DNA of 25,116 nucleotides from Christensenella sp. UBA7588 (GTDB lineage: Bacteria; Bacillota; Clostridia; Christensenellales; CAG-917): the NCBI GenBank assembly GCA_002478945.1, contig DLKM01000019.1, positions 1 to 25,116 of the forward strand. Reading direction: 5' to 3'. The translations under genes were made by a program, and so were the position numbers. Below, piece after piece: positions 15,296 to 22,411 of this stretch. The first letter of the stretch is position 1; each line of letters starts with the position of its first letter. The notes beneath the pieces are model-generated. The model was given only the letters and a program-made list of their open reading frames with translations, searched no databases and was not told the origin of the DNA.

Positions 15296-15311
15296 TTTCG
15301 ATATATCGAAA
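15296..15311. other. Perfect 16-base palindrome, possible operator
   Basis: TTTCGATATATCGAAA is fully self-complementary. It lies in the divergent region between the membrane protein promoter and the lysine riboswitch. A related palindrome, CGATATATATCG, lies at 11991-12002 ahead of the beta-helix protein gene. Confidence 0.4.
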
Positions 15312-15423
15312 TTGCAGACGATATTGCATAAATATGCTTTTTGACAAGATAAAATATGCAAAATTTGAAAAACAGCGGCAAAACGCTTGTCTTAAACGAA
15401 TTTGAGTGGTATGCTTTGAGCAT

Positions 15424-15592
15424 CAAATTGGTAGAGGCGCGAGTCTTATGACAAGCCGACGACGCGGACTTCGTCGCGGTGGCAAAGGAATACTCGCCGA
15501 AAGATACTTCGTTCGGTCCGGAACGGTTTATCTTGGGACAACGCAGAATATGCGTTGTACTGTCACCGCAAGGTGGAGCGCTATCGACATTG
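15424..15592 (+). ncRNA. Lysine riboswitch (L-box) aptamer
   Basis: The leader has the conserved lysine riboswitch blocks in order: TTGGTAGAGGCGCG (15428-15441), TACTCGCCGAAAGATA (15491-15506), a middle hairpin, and CTGTCACCGCAAGGTGGAG (15560-15578) followed by GCTATC. The closing stem P1 pairs TTGGTAG with CTATCGA. Lysine binding would stabilise P1 and favour the terminator at 15609, switching off the transporter genes. This identifies the downstream importer's substrate more surely than its protein sequence does. Confidence 0.93.
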
Positions 15593-15608
15593 AACGGAAT
15601 ATTTTTCG

Positions 15609-15640
15609 TCCGCAATGTTGTTGGCATTGCGGATTTTTTT
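15609..15640 (+). terminator. Terminator of the lysine riboswitch
   Basis: TCCGCAATG (15609-15617) pairs perfectly with CATTGCGGA (15625-15633), followed by seven T. It is the expression platform of the L-box, ending 53 bases before the transporter start. Confidence 0.88.
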
Positions 15641-15693
15641 ATCTTCAATGCATTAGCCGTCGATTTGACAATTTCTTTTCTTAGGAGAAACAA

Positions 15694-17331
15694 ATGAAAA
15701 GAGCATCGAAAATCATCACGGTCATACTGATTTTGTCTGTTTTGATAAGCTGCACCGTCGCCTTGAGTGCTTGCAACAAAAAAGACGACAGAGACAAACT
15801 CGTCGTTGGATTGGAATGCGCGTACGTTCCCTTCAACTTCACGCAACAGTCCGACGCAAACGGCGCGGTTAAAATAAGCAATGCGGACGGATACGCCAAC
15901 GGTTACGACGTTATAGTGGCAAAGCGCATAGCGGACGCTCTGAACAAAGAACTCGTTATCGTAAAGACCGAATGGGATTCTCTCGTCCCCGGTGTGCAAG
16001 CAGGCACGCTCGACCTCGTTATCGCAGGTATGAGTCCGACGGAAGAAAGACGCAAATCCATTGATTTTTCCGTACCCTACTATCAAAGCAATCTCGTAAT
16101 CGTCGTAAGGAAAGACAGTGCATATTCCGCCGCAAGCAATCTCGACGACTTCGGCGGCGCGAAAATCGTGGCGCAACAAGGCACGTTCCACGAAACGGCA
16201 CTTCTCGAACAAGCGGCGGCGCACGGAATAAACGTCGGCACGTCGATGGCAACGTTCCCCGAAATGACCGTTGCGCTCAACGCAAAATCAATCGACGGTT
16301 ACGTTGCCGAAGAACCCGGTGCCATTGCCGATTGCGCGTCCAACCCCTCTCTTACCTACGTCCATCTCGAAAACAACGTTACGGGCTTCGACGCAAGCGA
16401 CGAAGATACGCAAATCGCTATCGGAATGAGATACGATTACGAGCATAAAAACGCCATAAACAACGTGATTTTGTCGCTTACGCAAGAGGATAAAATCGCG
16501 ATTATGCAAGAAGCGGTGGACTACTCCGACGACAACACGACCGAATCGTCCACGTTCTTCACGAGAATAGGAAACATTATAAAGACTTATTATCTTTCCA
16601 TACTCAAAGGCGTCGGCTACACGATACTCGTTGCGATAGTCGGCACGATAGCGGGTCTGTTTATAGGACTTTTGATAGGAATGTATCGCACGCTCGACGC
16701 TCCCAAGAACAAAGTTCTTGCCGTGCTTAAGAAAATCGGAGATTTCGTTTTATCGGCGTACATAGAGGTTTTCAGAGGCACACCGATGATGGTGCAGGCA
16801 ATGGTCATATTCTGGGGCTCCGCACTACTCAACGGCGGTGCGACGATGAACGTAACCGTGGCAGGTTTGATTATCGTGTCCATAAACACGGGCGCGTATA
16901 TGGCGGAAATCGTAAGAGGCGGCATCATCTCGATAGACAAAGGACAGTTCGAAGGCGCGCAAGCCATAGGAATGACGCACTCGCAAACGATGTGGAACAT
17001 CGTACTTCCCCAAGTGTTGCGCAATATTATGCCGAGCGTGGCAAACGAATTCGTCATCAACGTGAAAGACACGTCGGTGCTTAACGTCATAGGTTTTACG
17101 GAATTGTTTTTCTACGCAAAATCAATCGCGTTCAACACCTACGCAATATTCGAAACGTATCTCGTCGTGGCGGCAATTTACTTTATACTCACGTTCACGA
17201 TTACGAGAATACTCAGGCTCGTGGAGAAAAAACTCGACGGCAAAAAAGATTATCGGATAATGGGTTCGCAAAACCTTGACGCCGACGCAATCGTCAGAGA
17301 AAACGAAATTTTGGGAGGTACGGACAAATGA
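15694..17331 (+). CDS. Amino acid (predicted lysine) ABC importer, substrate-binding domain fused to permease
   Basis: A 545-residue fusion. Residues 1-27 are a lipoprotein signal with lipobox LSAC (Cys27). Residues about 37-275 form a family 3 amino acid-binding domain (VGLECAYVPFNF, GVQAGTLDLVIAGMSPTEER, IDFSVPYY). Residues about 295-530 form a HisM/GlnP-type permease with the conserved EVFRGTPMMVQ and the ATPase-contact loop EGAQAIGMTHSQTMW-NIVLPQ. Such fusions are known from GlnP-type systems in Firmicutes. The ATG follows TTAGGAG. It ends in a four-base ATGA overlap with the ATPase gene. The upstream L-box predicts lysine as substrate and repression when lysine is plentiful. Confidence 0.93.
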   Translation: MKRASKIITVILILSVLISCTVALSACNKKDDRDKLVVGLECAYVPFNFTQQSDANGAVKISNADGYANGYDVIVAKRIADALNKELVIVKTEWDSLVPGVQAGTLDLVIAGMSPTEERRKSIDFSVPYYQSNLVIVVRKDSAYSAASNLDDFGGAKIVAQQGTFHETALLEQAAAHGINVGTSMATFPEMTVALNAKSIDGYVAEEPGAIADCASNPSLTYVHLENNVTGFDASDEDTQIAIGMRYDYEHKNAINNVILSLTQEDKIAIMQEAVDYSDDNTTESSTFFTRIGNIIKTYYLSILKGVGYTILVAIVGTIAGLFIGLLIGMYRTLDAPKNKVLAVLKKIGDFVLSAYIEVFRGTPMMVQAMVIFWGSALLNGGATMNVTVAGLIIVSINTGAYMAEIVRGGIISIDKGQFEGAQAIGMTHSQTMWNIVLPQVLRNIMPSVANEFVINVKDTSVLNVIGFTELFFYAKSIAFNTYAIFETYLVVAAIYFILTFTITRILRLVEKKLDGKKDYRIMGSQNLDADAIVRENEILGGTDK

Positions 17332-18197
17332 GCGAAGTTACAAACGACAGATTCGAACAATACGAAGTCAAAGAACGCAAACTCGGCATCGAAACCGAAG
17401 ATACCGAAAGCGTAATCGACTGCACGGAAATCGAGCAAACCGACCAAATCGAAAAAGACGCGGTTATACAAGTGCGACACCTCGGCAAAACGTTCGGAAC
17501 GCACGAAGTGCTGAAAGACGTGAACTTTACCGTCAACGCAGGCGACGTGACCTGCATCATAGGCTCGTCGGGAAGCGGAAAATCTACGTTGTTGAGATGC
17601 ATCAATCTCTTTGAAACGCCGTCGTTCGGTCAGATTTTTTTCCACGGAGAGGACATAACCAAAACGAAAAGCGCGCCTAAATACAGAGAAAAAGTGACGA
17701 TGGTGTTTCAATCGTTCAACCTTTTCAACAACCTGTCCGTGCTTGCAAACTGCACTATCGGGCCTCGCAAAGTGCTGAAAATGAAAAAAGACGAAGCAAA
17801 AGCCGTTGCTTTGAAATATCTCGACCTCGTCGGTATGAGCGCATACGTCGACGCCAAGCCTCGCCAACTGTCGGGCGGACAGAAGCAAAGAGTGGCTATA
17901 GCGAGAGCGCTTGCGATGTCTCCCGAAGTTATACTCTTTGACGAACCGACCTCCGCCCTCGACCCCGAAATGGTGGGAGAGGTGCTGAACGTAATGAAAG
18001 AGCTTGCAGAAGCAGGACTTACGATGATTGTCGTAACGCACGAGATGACTTTTGCGCGCGACGTGGCAAACAAGGTGGTATTTATGGATAACGGCGTAAT
18101 CGTGGAAGAAGGTTCTCCCGAAGAAATATTCGTAAACCCGAAAGAAGAACGTACGAAAGCCTTCCTCTCGCGTATGCTTGCGGAACATAACTCGTAA
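17328..18197 (+). CDS. Amino acid (predicted lysine) ABC importer ATPase
   Basis: A 289-residue GlnQ/HisP-type ATPase. Motifs are Walker A GSSGSGKST, Q-loop VFQSFNLF, signature LSGGQKQRVAIARAL, Walker B VILFDEPTSALDPE and switch His in VVTHEMTF. An acidic N-terminal extension of about 40 residues before the ATPase fold is unusual for this family, which usually runs to about 245 residues. It is translationally coupled to the fused permease gene and followed by a strong terminator. With the fusion protein it forms a two-gene importer. Confidence 0.93.
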   Translation: MSEVTNDRFEQYEVKERKLGIETEDTESVIDCTEIEQTDQIEKDAVIQVRHLGKTFGTHEVLKDVNFTVNAGDVTCIIGSSGSGKSTLLRCINLFETPSFGQIFFHGEDITKTKSAPKYREKVTMVFQSFNLFNNLSVLANCTIGPRKVLKMKKDEAKAVALKYLDLVGMSAYVDAKPRQLSGGQKQRVAIARALAMSPEVILFDEPTSALDPEMVGEVLNVMKELAEAGLTMIVVTHEMTFARDVANKVVFMDNGVIVEEGSPEEIFVNPKEERTKAFLSRMLAEHNS

Positions 18198-18205
18198 CAA
18201 CGACT

Positions 18206-18231
18206 AAGCCGTCTATTACGACGGCTTTTTT
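18206..18231 (+). terminator. Terminator of the lysine importer operon
   Basis: AAGCCGTC (18206-18213) pairs with GACGGCTT (18220-18227) around TATTAC, followed by a T-run. It starts nine bases after the ATPase stop. Confidence 0.9.
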
Positions 18232-18347
18232 ATTGTCTATTGCCGCTTTTGCTTTATCCGAATTGTATTTGCAATCAATCATTTTACGAGCGCATAATAA
18301 AAACAGATTAAAATGCGATTAAAAGCAGGCACTTCCGACACAAAATA

Positions 18348-18376
18348 TTGATTTTGAATACTCGTTGTGCTAAATT
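18348..18376 (+). promoter_or_regulatory. Probable promoter of the esterase gene
   Basis: TTGATT (18348-18353) and TAAATT (18371-18376) are 17 bases apart, 25 bases before the ATG. Both are imperfect matches. Confidence 0.45.
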
Positions 18377-18401
18377 AGTCTATAGAAACAGGAGGCTGAC
18401 G

Positions 18402-19319
18402 ATGAAATCAAAAATAGCAAAAGTATTGATTGTTCTGTTGATTCTGGCTTTTTCGATTTGCGCCCTGTTTGCCTGTTCGGAAAATAGAGACGTTCCGCCC
18501 GATGACGTAATCGACAACGGCGGAGACGACGGCAAAAAAGATGACGTCACGGACGATAAAAACAAACTATCGGCAAAAGACGGTTACGAATACGGAGAGG
18601 ACATAGAAATTACCTACACTTCTGAAATAACCAACCTCCCCAAACACGCAATGGTAACTTTGCCTGCCGATTATGACGAAGAAAAAGCGTATCCCGTGCT
18701 TTATCTGTTGCACGGAATGGCTTGCGACCACAAAACGTGGCTCGAGGATTGCAACGCAAAATATATCGTGCAAAATTTGCACTTTGACGAAAAAGCAAAA
18801 GACGTTATTATCGTTTCCGTCAACTGCATAGTAACCGCAGGAGAAGTCGCGCCGTCCGTAACGAGTCCGTCTTACGCCGCCGCGTTCGACAGAACGGCAG
18901 ACGACATCGTTACTTCGCTTATGCCTTATATCAATCTTAACTTCGCAACTTTGGAAGGCAGAGAGCACACCGCCCTTGCAGGCTTTTCTATGGGTGGCAG
19001 AGAGGCTTTGCTGACGGCGTTCAAATATCCCGAAGCGTTCGGTTACGTCGGAGCGTTTTCCGCGGCAGGCTTTTCGAGCAACGTTATGAGTTCAAATCCC
19101 GAAGTACCCGACTTCAAAATTACCGACGGAGCGCAATTCGAATATCTGATGCTTGCAATCGGCTCTTTGGATTTTTCCACGGGACACGTTACGACGCAAA
19201 TCGCAAACGTATTTGATAAAAACGAGGTACAATACGTCAAAAAAACGTACGTCGGCGGTCACGATTACTCGGTGTGGAAAAACGCATTGTACGATTTTAC
19301 GAAAGCCGTTTTTGCATAA
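18402..19319 (+). CDS. Secreted lipoprotein esterase (putative esterase family, esterase D/feruloyl esterase-like)
   Basis: A 305-residue lipoprotein. The ATG at 18402 is used because AGGAGG lies just upstream and the signal peptide starts there (lipobox ALFAC, Cys25). A charged Asp/Gly/Lys linker of about 35 residues precedes the catalytic domain, which has YPVLYLLHGMACDHKTW, nucleophile elbow GFSMGG (Ser about 196), Asp in AIGSLDFSTG and His in VGGHDYSVWKN. This is the PF00756 pattern found in feruloyl, acetylxylan and S-formylglutathione esterases. Being tethered outside the cell beside a GH16 lipoprotein, it probably removes acyl or phenolic groups from plant or microbial polysaccharides. 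The substrate is not determined. Confidence 0.87.
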   Translation: MKSKIAKVLIVLLILAFSICALFACSENRDVPPDDVIDNGGDDGKKDDVTDDKNKLSAKDGYEYGEDIEITYTSEITNLPKHAMVTLPADYDEEKAYPVLYLLHGMACDHKTWLEDCNAKYIVQNLHFDEKAKDVIIVSVNCIVTAGEVAPSVTSPSYAAAFDRTADDIVTSLMPYINLNFATLEGREHTALAGFSMGGREALLTAFKYPEAFGYVGAFSAAGFSSNVMSSNPEVPDFKITDGAQFEYLMLAIGSLDFSTGHVTTQIANVFDKNEVQYVKKTYVGGHDYSVWKNALYDFTKAVFA

Positions 19320-19386
19320 TTATTCACAAAACCGCTTTCAAAAGAATCGATATAGAGCCACGCAACGGACTAATCGCACCGCTCCG

Positions 19387-19415
19387 TTGACTTTTTCGAG
19401 CAAATTGTATACTAT
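19387..19415 (+). promoter_or_regulatory. Probable promoter of the GH16 gene
   Basis: TTGACT (19387-19392) and TACTAT (19410-19415) are 17 bases apart. The -35 overlaps a seven-base inverted repeat (CAACGGA 19363-19369 / TCCGTTG 19383-19389) followed by a T-run, possibly a weak terminator of the esterase gene. Confidence 0.5.
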
Positions 19416-19442
19416 AGACATATCAATAACGAGAGGACAATA

Positions 19443-20420
19443 ATGAAAAAAGCCGTTATCGTAATAATTGCAGTTTTATTGCTCGTTTCAATCGTTCCGT
19501 GCCTTGCCGCGTGCGACGAAAAAGAAAACGAGCCGACTCCCACCCCCACTCCTACGCCTGCGCCGAAGCCGACGGAAACCTTGGGCTTTACCGAAAAGGA
19601 CAACCCCTATCTCGTACTTCTCGACGACTTCACGGGAACAGACCTTGACACCGAACTTTGGAACGTGTACGGTCCGAACGAATTGGACGAACCGCACGTT
19701 CGCAGAGGCGCATACTGGGACCCTCGTCAGGTTATCGTGCAAAACGACGCATTGATTATTCGCACTCAAGTGCGTGAGGACGGTTATTATTATACGGGAG
19801 CAATCGACACCGACGGCAAATACGACGGCGGATACGGCTATTACGAAGCTCGCTGCAAACTGCCCAAAGCGTCGGGATTGTGGTCTGCGTTTTGGCTTAT
19901 GTCGCACGATATGAGAAACGCCGACGTTTCCGTCTCGAGTGCGGAAATCGACATTATGGAATCTCCGTATTACCGCAACGATTTGTACGATTATCAAATC
20001 AACGTCCACGTCGGAAACTATACCGACGATTATATTGTATACAGCAAATCGTATCCCGGTCAAAATACATATAATTATTCCAGAGTTACGGGCGACAACG
20101 AAGGCACGATTTATGACGATTGGCACACTTTCGGTCTCGATTGGACAAAGGACTACTACCGCTTTTACATAGACAGAAAATTTGTTTATGAAATCACGGA
20201 TAAGAGATTTATCTCTCCGCTCAAAGACTTTTTGTTCCTGTCCGTCGAAGTTGACGGCAATGCAAAAACGATTGAAGATGACGGATTGTCAATCACTGTA
20301 CCCGACGCTCATCCCGAATTGTTCGGAGCGGCAAGTTTAATCGACTCAAACACGGCAGAAAACTTCCCCTGCGACTTTATGGTTGACTGGGTTGCGGTAT
20401 TCTCTCAAAGACCGTTTTAA
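19443..20420 (+). CDS. Secreted lipoprotein glycoside hydrolase family 16 (beta-glucanase type)
   Basis: A 325-residue lipoprotein with lipobox CLAAC (Cys24) and a PT-repeat linker (about residues 30-45). The GH16 jelly-roll carries the catalytic EIDIMES (Glu168 nucleophile, Glu173 acid/base), the substrate-cleft motif GLWSAFWLM and the WHTFGLDWTKDYYRFYIDR strand, all typical of laminarinase/licheninase-like members. It cleaves internal beta-1,3 or beta-1,3/1,4-glucan bonds, or related galactans; subfamily is not certain. Start fixed by the lipoprotein signal and GAGAGG upstream. It follows the esterase on the same strand with its own promoter and a strong terminator. Confidence 0.93.
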   Translation: MKKAVIVIIAVLLLVSIVPCLAACDEKENEPTPTPTPTPAPKPTETLGFTEKDNPYLVLLDDFTGTDLDTELWNVYGPNELDEPHVRRGAYWDPRQVIVQNDALIIRTQVREDGYYYTGAIDTDGKYDGGYGYYEARCKLPKASGLWSAFWLMSHDMRNADVSVSSAEIDIMESPYYRNDLYDYQINVHVGNYTDDYIVYSKSYPGQNTYNYSRVTGDNEGTIYDDWHTFGLDWTKDYYRFYIDRKFVYEITDKRFISPLKDFLFLSVEVDGNAKTIEDDGLSITVPDAHPELFGAASLIDSNTAENFPCDFMVDWVAVFSQRPF

Positions 20421-20439
20421 CGAATAACTTAATATCAAA

Positions 20440-20469
20440 ACACCGCACCGTTTGGTGCGGTGTTTTTTT
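20440..20469 (+). terminator. Terminator of the GH16 gene
   Basis: ACACCGCACC (20440-20449) pairs with GGTGCGGTGT (20454-20463) around GTTT, followed by seven T. Confidence 0.92.
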
Positions 20470-20508
20470 GTGTTTTCACGAATTTACACTCTAATGGGGT
20501 GTGTTTGG

Positions 20509-20633
20509 AAAACTGCGATATTTAGATGAAGAACAAGGAAAAACCCCTTGAACGGCAACCCTAATTTACTATGCGTAAATGAGTTGACGGACAAGGGGCT
20601 TTGACGATGTTATTCGCTAAATAGCGCAGTTTT
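20509..20633. mobile_element. 125-base palindromic element (MITE-like or structured RNA) abutting hydA
   Basis: The ends are inverted repeats: AAAACTGCGATATTTAG at 20509-20525 against the complement of 20617-20633, with one mismatch in 17. Inside are CCCCTTG/CAAGGGG (20544-20550/20592-20598), CAAC/GTTG (20556-20559/20583-20586) and ATTTAC/GTAAAT (20564-20569/20575-20580), so the whole unit folds into one long hairpin. No reading frame is convincing. The right terminal repeat begins at the hydA stop codon. It could be a non-autonomous transposon, or a long terminator-like structure for hydA. No clear target duplication is visible. Confidence 0.55.
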
Positions 20634-22399
20634 TACTTGGGGAAACGAGTGCGCGCAGCATACGACGTATGCAACAACTCGTGCGCAAGGTGGCTATTCG
20701 GTTCGCCGAGGAACTCGTCGTAGAGTTTCTTGACTTGCTCGTTCTTGTGAGAAACGCGGATTTCTTTGCTTTCGTCCTCTCTGTAGAGAGCGGCGGCACG
20801 TTTTTCACGGAAGGTATCGAGAATATCGTCGTCCTCGTTGGGAAGGAAGCAAGGTCTGACATAAGGTTGTCCGCCGCCTGCGACGCATCCGCCGGGGCAT
20901 CCCATAATCTCAATGAAGTGATAAGGACTGTTGCCGTCTCTGATTTGGTCGAGAAGGACTTTTGCGTTCTTCATACCGTGAGCGACCGCAACCTTAACTT
21001 CCATACCGCCGAGGTTGTAGGAGGCTTCTTTGATGCCTTCGAGACCTCTGACGTCGGTAAGCTCGACGTGCTTGAGTTCTTTGCCGTCAAGTACTGCGGC
21101 AGCGGTACGCAATGCGGCTTCCATTACACCGCCCGTCGCGCCGAAAATGACGCCTGCGCCCGTGTATTCGCCGACGATGTCGTTGTCGAATTGTTCGTCG
21201 GGAAGTCTGTTGAACAAGATACCTGCGCGCTTAATCATCTTTGCAAGCTCTCTCGTCGTGAGAACCGCGTCAACGTCTTTGAGACCGTTGGTAACGAGTT
21301 GCGCTCTGTCCTTTTCGAATTTCTTTGCCGTGCAAGGCATAACGGACACTACGAACATATCTTCGGGTTTGATGCCGTTTTGCTCTGCGTAATAGGTTTT
21401 GAGAATTGCGCCGAACATTTCGTGAGGCGATTTGCAGGAAGAAAGATGATTCAACAAATCTCCGTAATAATACTCTGCGTAATTTATCCAACCGGGGGAG
21501 CAAGACGTAATCATCGGCAATACGCCGCCGTTCTTGACTCTGCCGAGAAGCTCGGTTGCTTCTTCCATAATGGTAAGGTCTGCGCCGAAGTTGGTATCGA
21601 ACACTTTCTTGAAGCCGAGACGACGAAGCGCAGCGACCATTTTGCCCGTGACGAGAGAACCGACAGGCATATCGAATTCTTCGCCGAGAGCGGCTCTGAC
21701 TGCGGGAGCGGTTTGCACGACGACGTACTTACCTGCTTTGAATGCCGCGTCGACCTTTTCGATTTCGCTCACTTCCATAAGTGCGCCCGTGGGGCAAACG
21801 GATACGCATTGTCCGCACAAAATGCAGGGAGAATTTGCAAAACTTCTGTTTTCCGCAGGTGCGACGATAGTCTTGAATCCTCTCTTTTCAAAGCCGAGGA
21901 CGGACAAACCGTGCGCATTCTTGCAACGCTCGATACATCTGCCGCAAAGCACGCATTTGCTTGTGTCGCGCTTGATGGACGGCGTGAGATTGTCAACGGT
22001 TACGGGAGTTTGTTCTCCGCCGTAAACGTTTTCTCTCGCACCCGTAAGAATTGCGACGTGAAGCAGTTCGCATTTACCGTTTTTATCGCACTCTTGGCAG
22101 TTGCGGTTGTGGTTGGAAAGCAAAAGTTCTACCGAGGACCTTCTTGCCTGCACCGCTTTGGGAGAGGAAATCGTGATTTCCATACCCTCTGCGACGGGAT
22201 AAACGCACGATGCGACGAGACCTCTCGCGCCTGTCGCTTCGACCAAGCACACTCTGCAAGAGCCTCTGGAGCATTCGCCGTGATTGAAAGCGCAAAGAGA
22301 CGGGATTTCGTATCCGCAAGCCTTTGCGGCTTCAAGTATGGTCAAGCCTTGTTCGACTTGATAAGGTACGCCTTCTATTTTTATATTGATTTTAGCCAT
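20633..22399 (-). CDS. hydA: [FeFe] hydrogenase catalytic subunit, NAD-linked multimeric type (HydA/HndD)
   Basis: A 588-residue group A [FeFe] hydrogenase. From the N-terminus: a [2Fe-2S] domain (C36, C43, C48, C51 region), a His-Cys3 [4Fe-4S] site (HNRNCQECDKNGKC), two [4Fe-4S] motifs (CVLCGRCIERC, CILCGQCVSVCPTGA), then the H-domain. H-cluster motifs are L1 TSCSPGW (residues 298-304), L2 MPCTAKKFE and L3 EIMGCPGGCVAGGGQP. L1 has Ser301 where classical enzymes have a second Cys. Length matches HndD (about 585). It reduces protons or oxidises H2 using electrons from HydB. AAGGAGAG precedes the ATG, 12 bases after hydB. A MITE-like hairpin begins at its stop codon. Confidence 0.95.
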   Translation of the reverse strand: MAKINIKIEGVPYQVEQGLTILEAAKACGYEIPSLCAFNHGECSRGSCRVCLVEATGARGLVASCVYPVAEGMEITISSPKAVQARRSSVELLLSNHNRNCQECDKNGKCELLHVAILTGARENVYGGEQTPVTVDNLTPSIKRDTSKCVLCGRCIERCKNAHGLSVLGFEKRGFKTIVAPAENRSFANSPCILCGQCVSVCPTGALMEVSEIEKVDAAFKAGKYVVVQTAPAVRAALGEEFDMPVGSLVTGKMVAALRRLGFKKVFDTNFGADLTIMEEATELLGRVKNGGVLPMITSCSPGWINYAEYYYGDLLNHLSSCKSPHEMFGAILKTYYAEQNGIKPEDMFVVSVMPCTAKKFEKDRAQLVTNGLKDVDAVLTTRELAKMIKRAGILFNRLPDEQFDNDIVGEYTGAGVIFGATGGVMEAALRTAAAVLDGKELKHVELTDVRGLEGIKEASYNLGGMEVKVAVAHGMKNAKVLLDQIRDGNSPYHFIEIMGCPGGCVAGGGQPYVRPCFLPNEDDDILDTFREKRAAALYREDESKEIRVSHKNEQVKKLYDEFLGEPNSHLAHELLHTSYAARTRFPK

Positions 22400-22411
22400 A
22401 ATTCTCTCTCC

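Noticed and set aside
15341..15369. TTGACA at 15341 as -35 of the lysine riboswitch transcript
   Set aside because: The hexamer 17 bases on (TTTGAA) does not resemble a -10. A promoter must exist before 15424, but I cannot place it.
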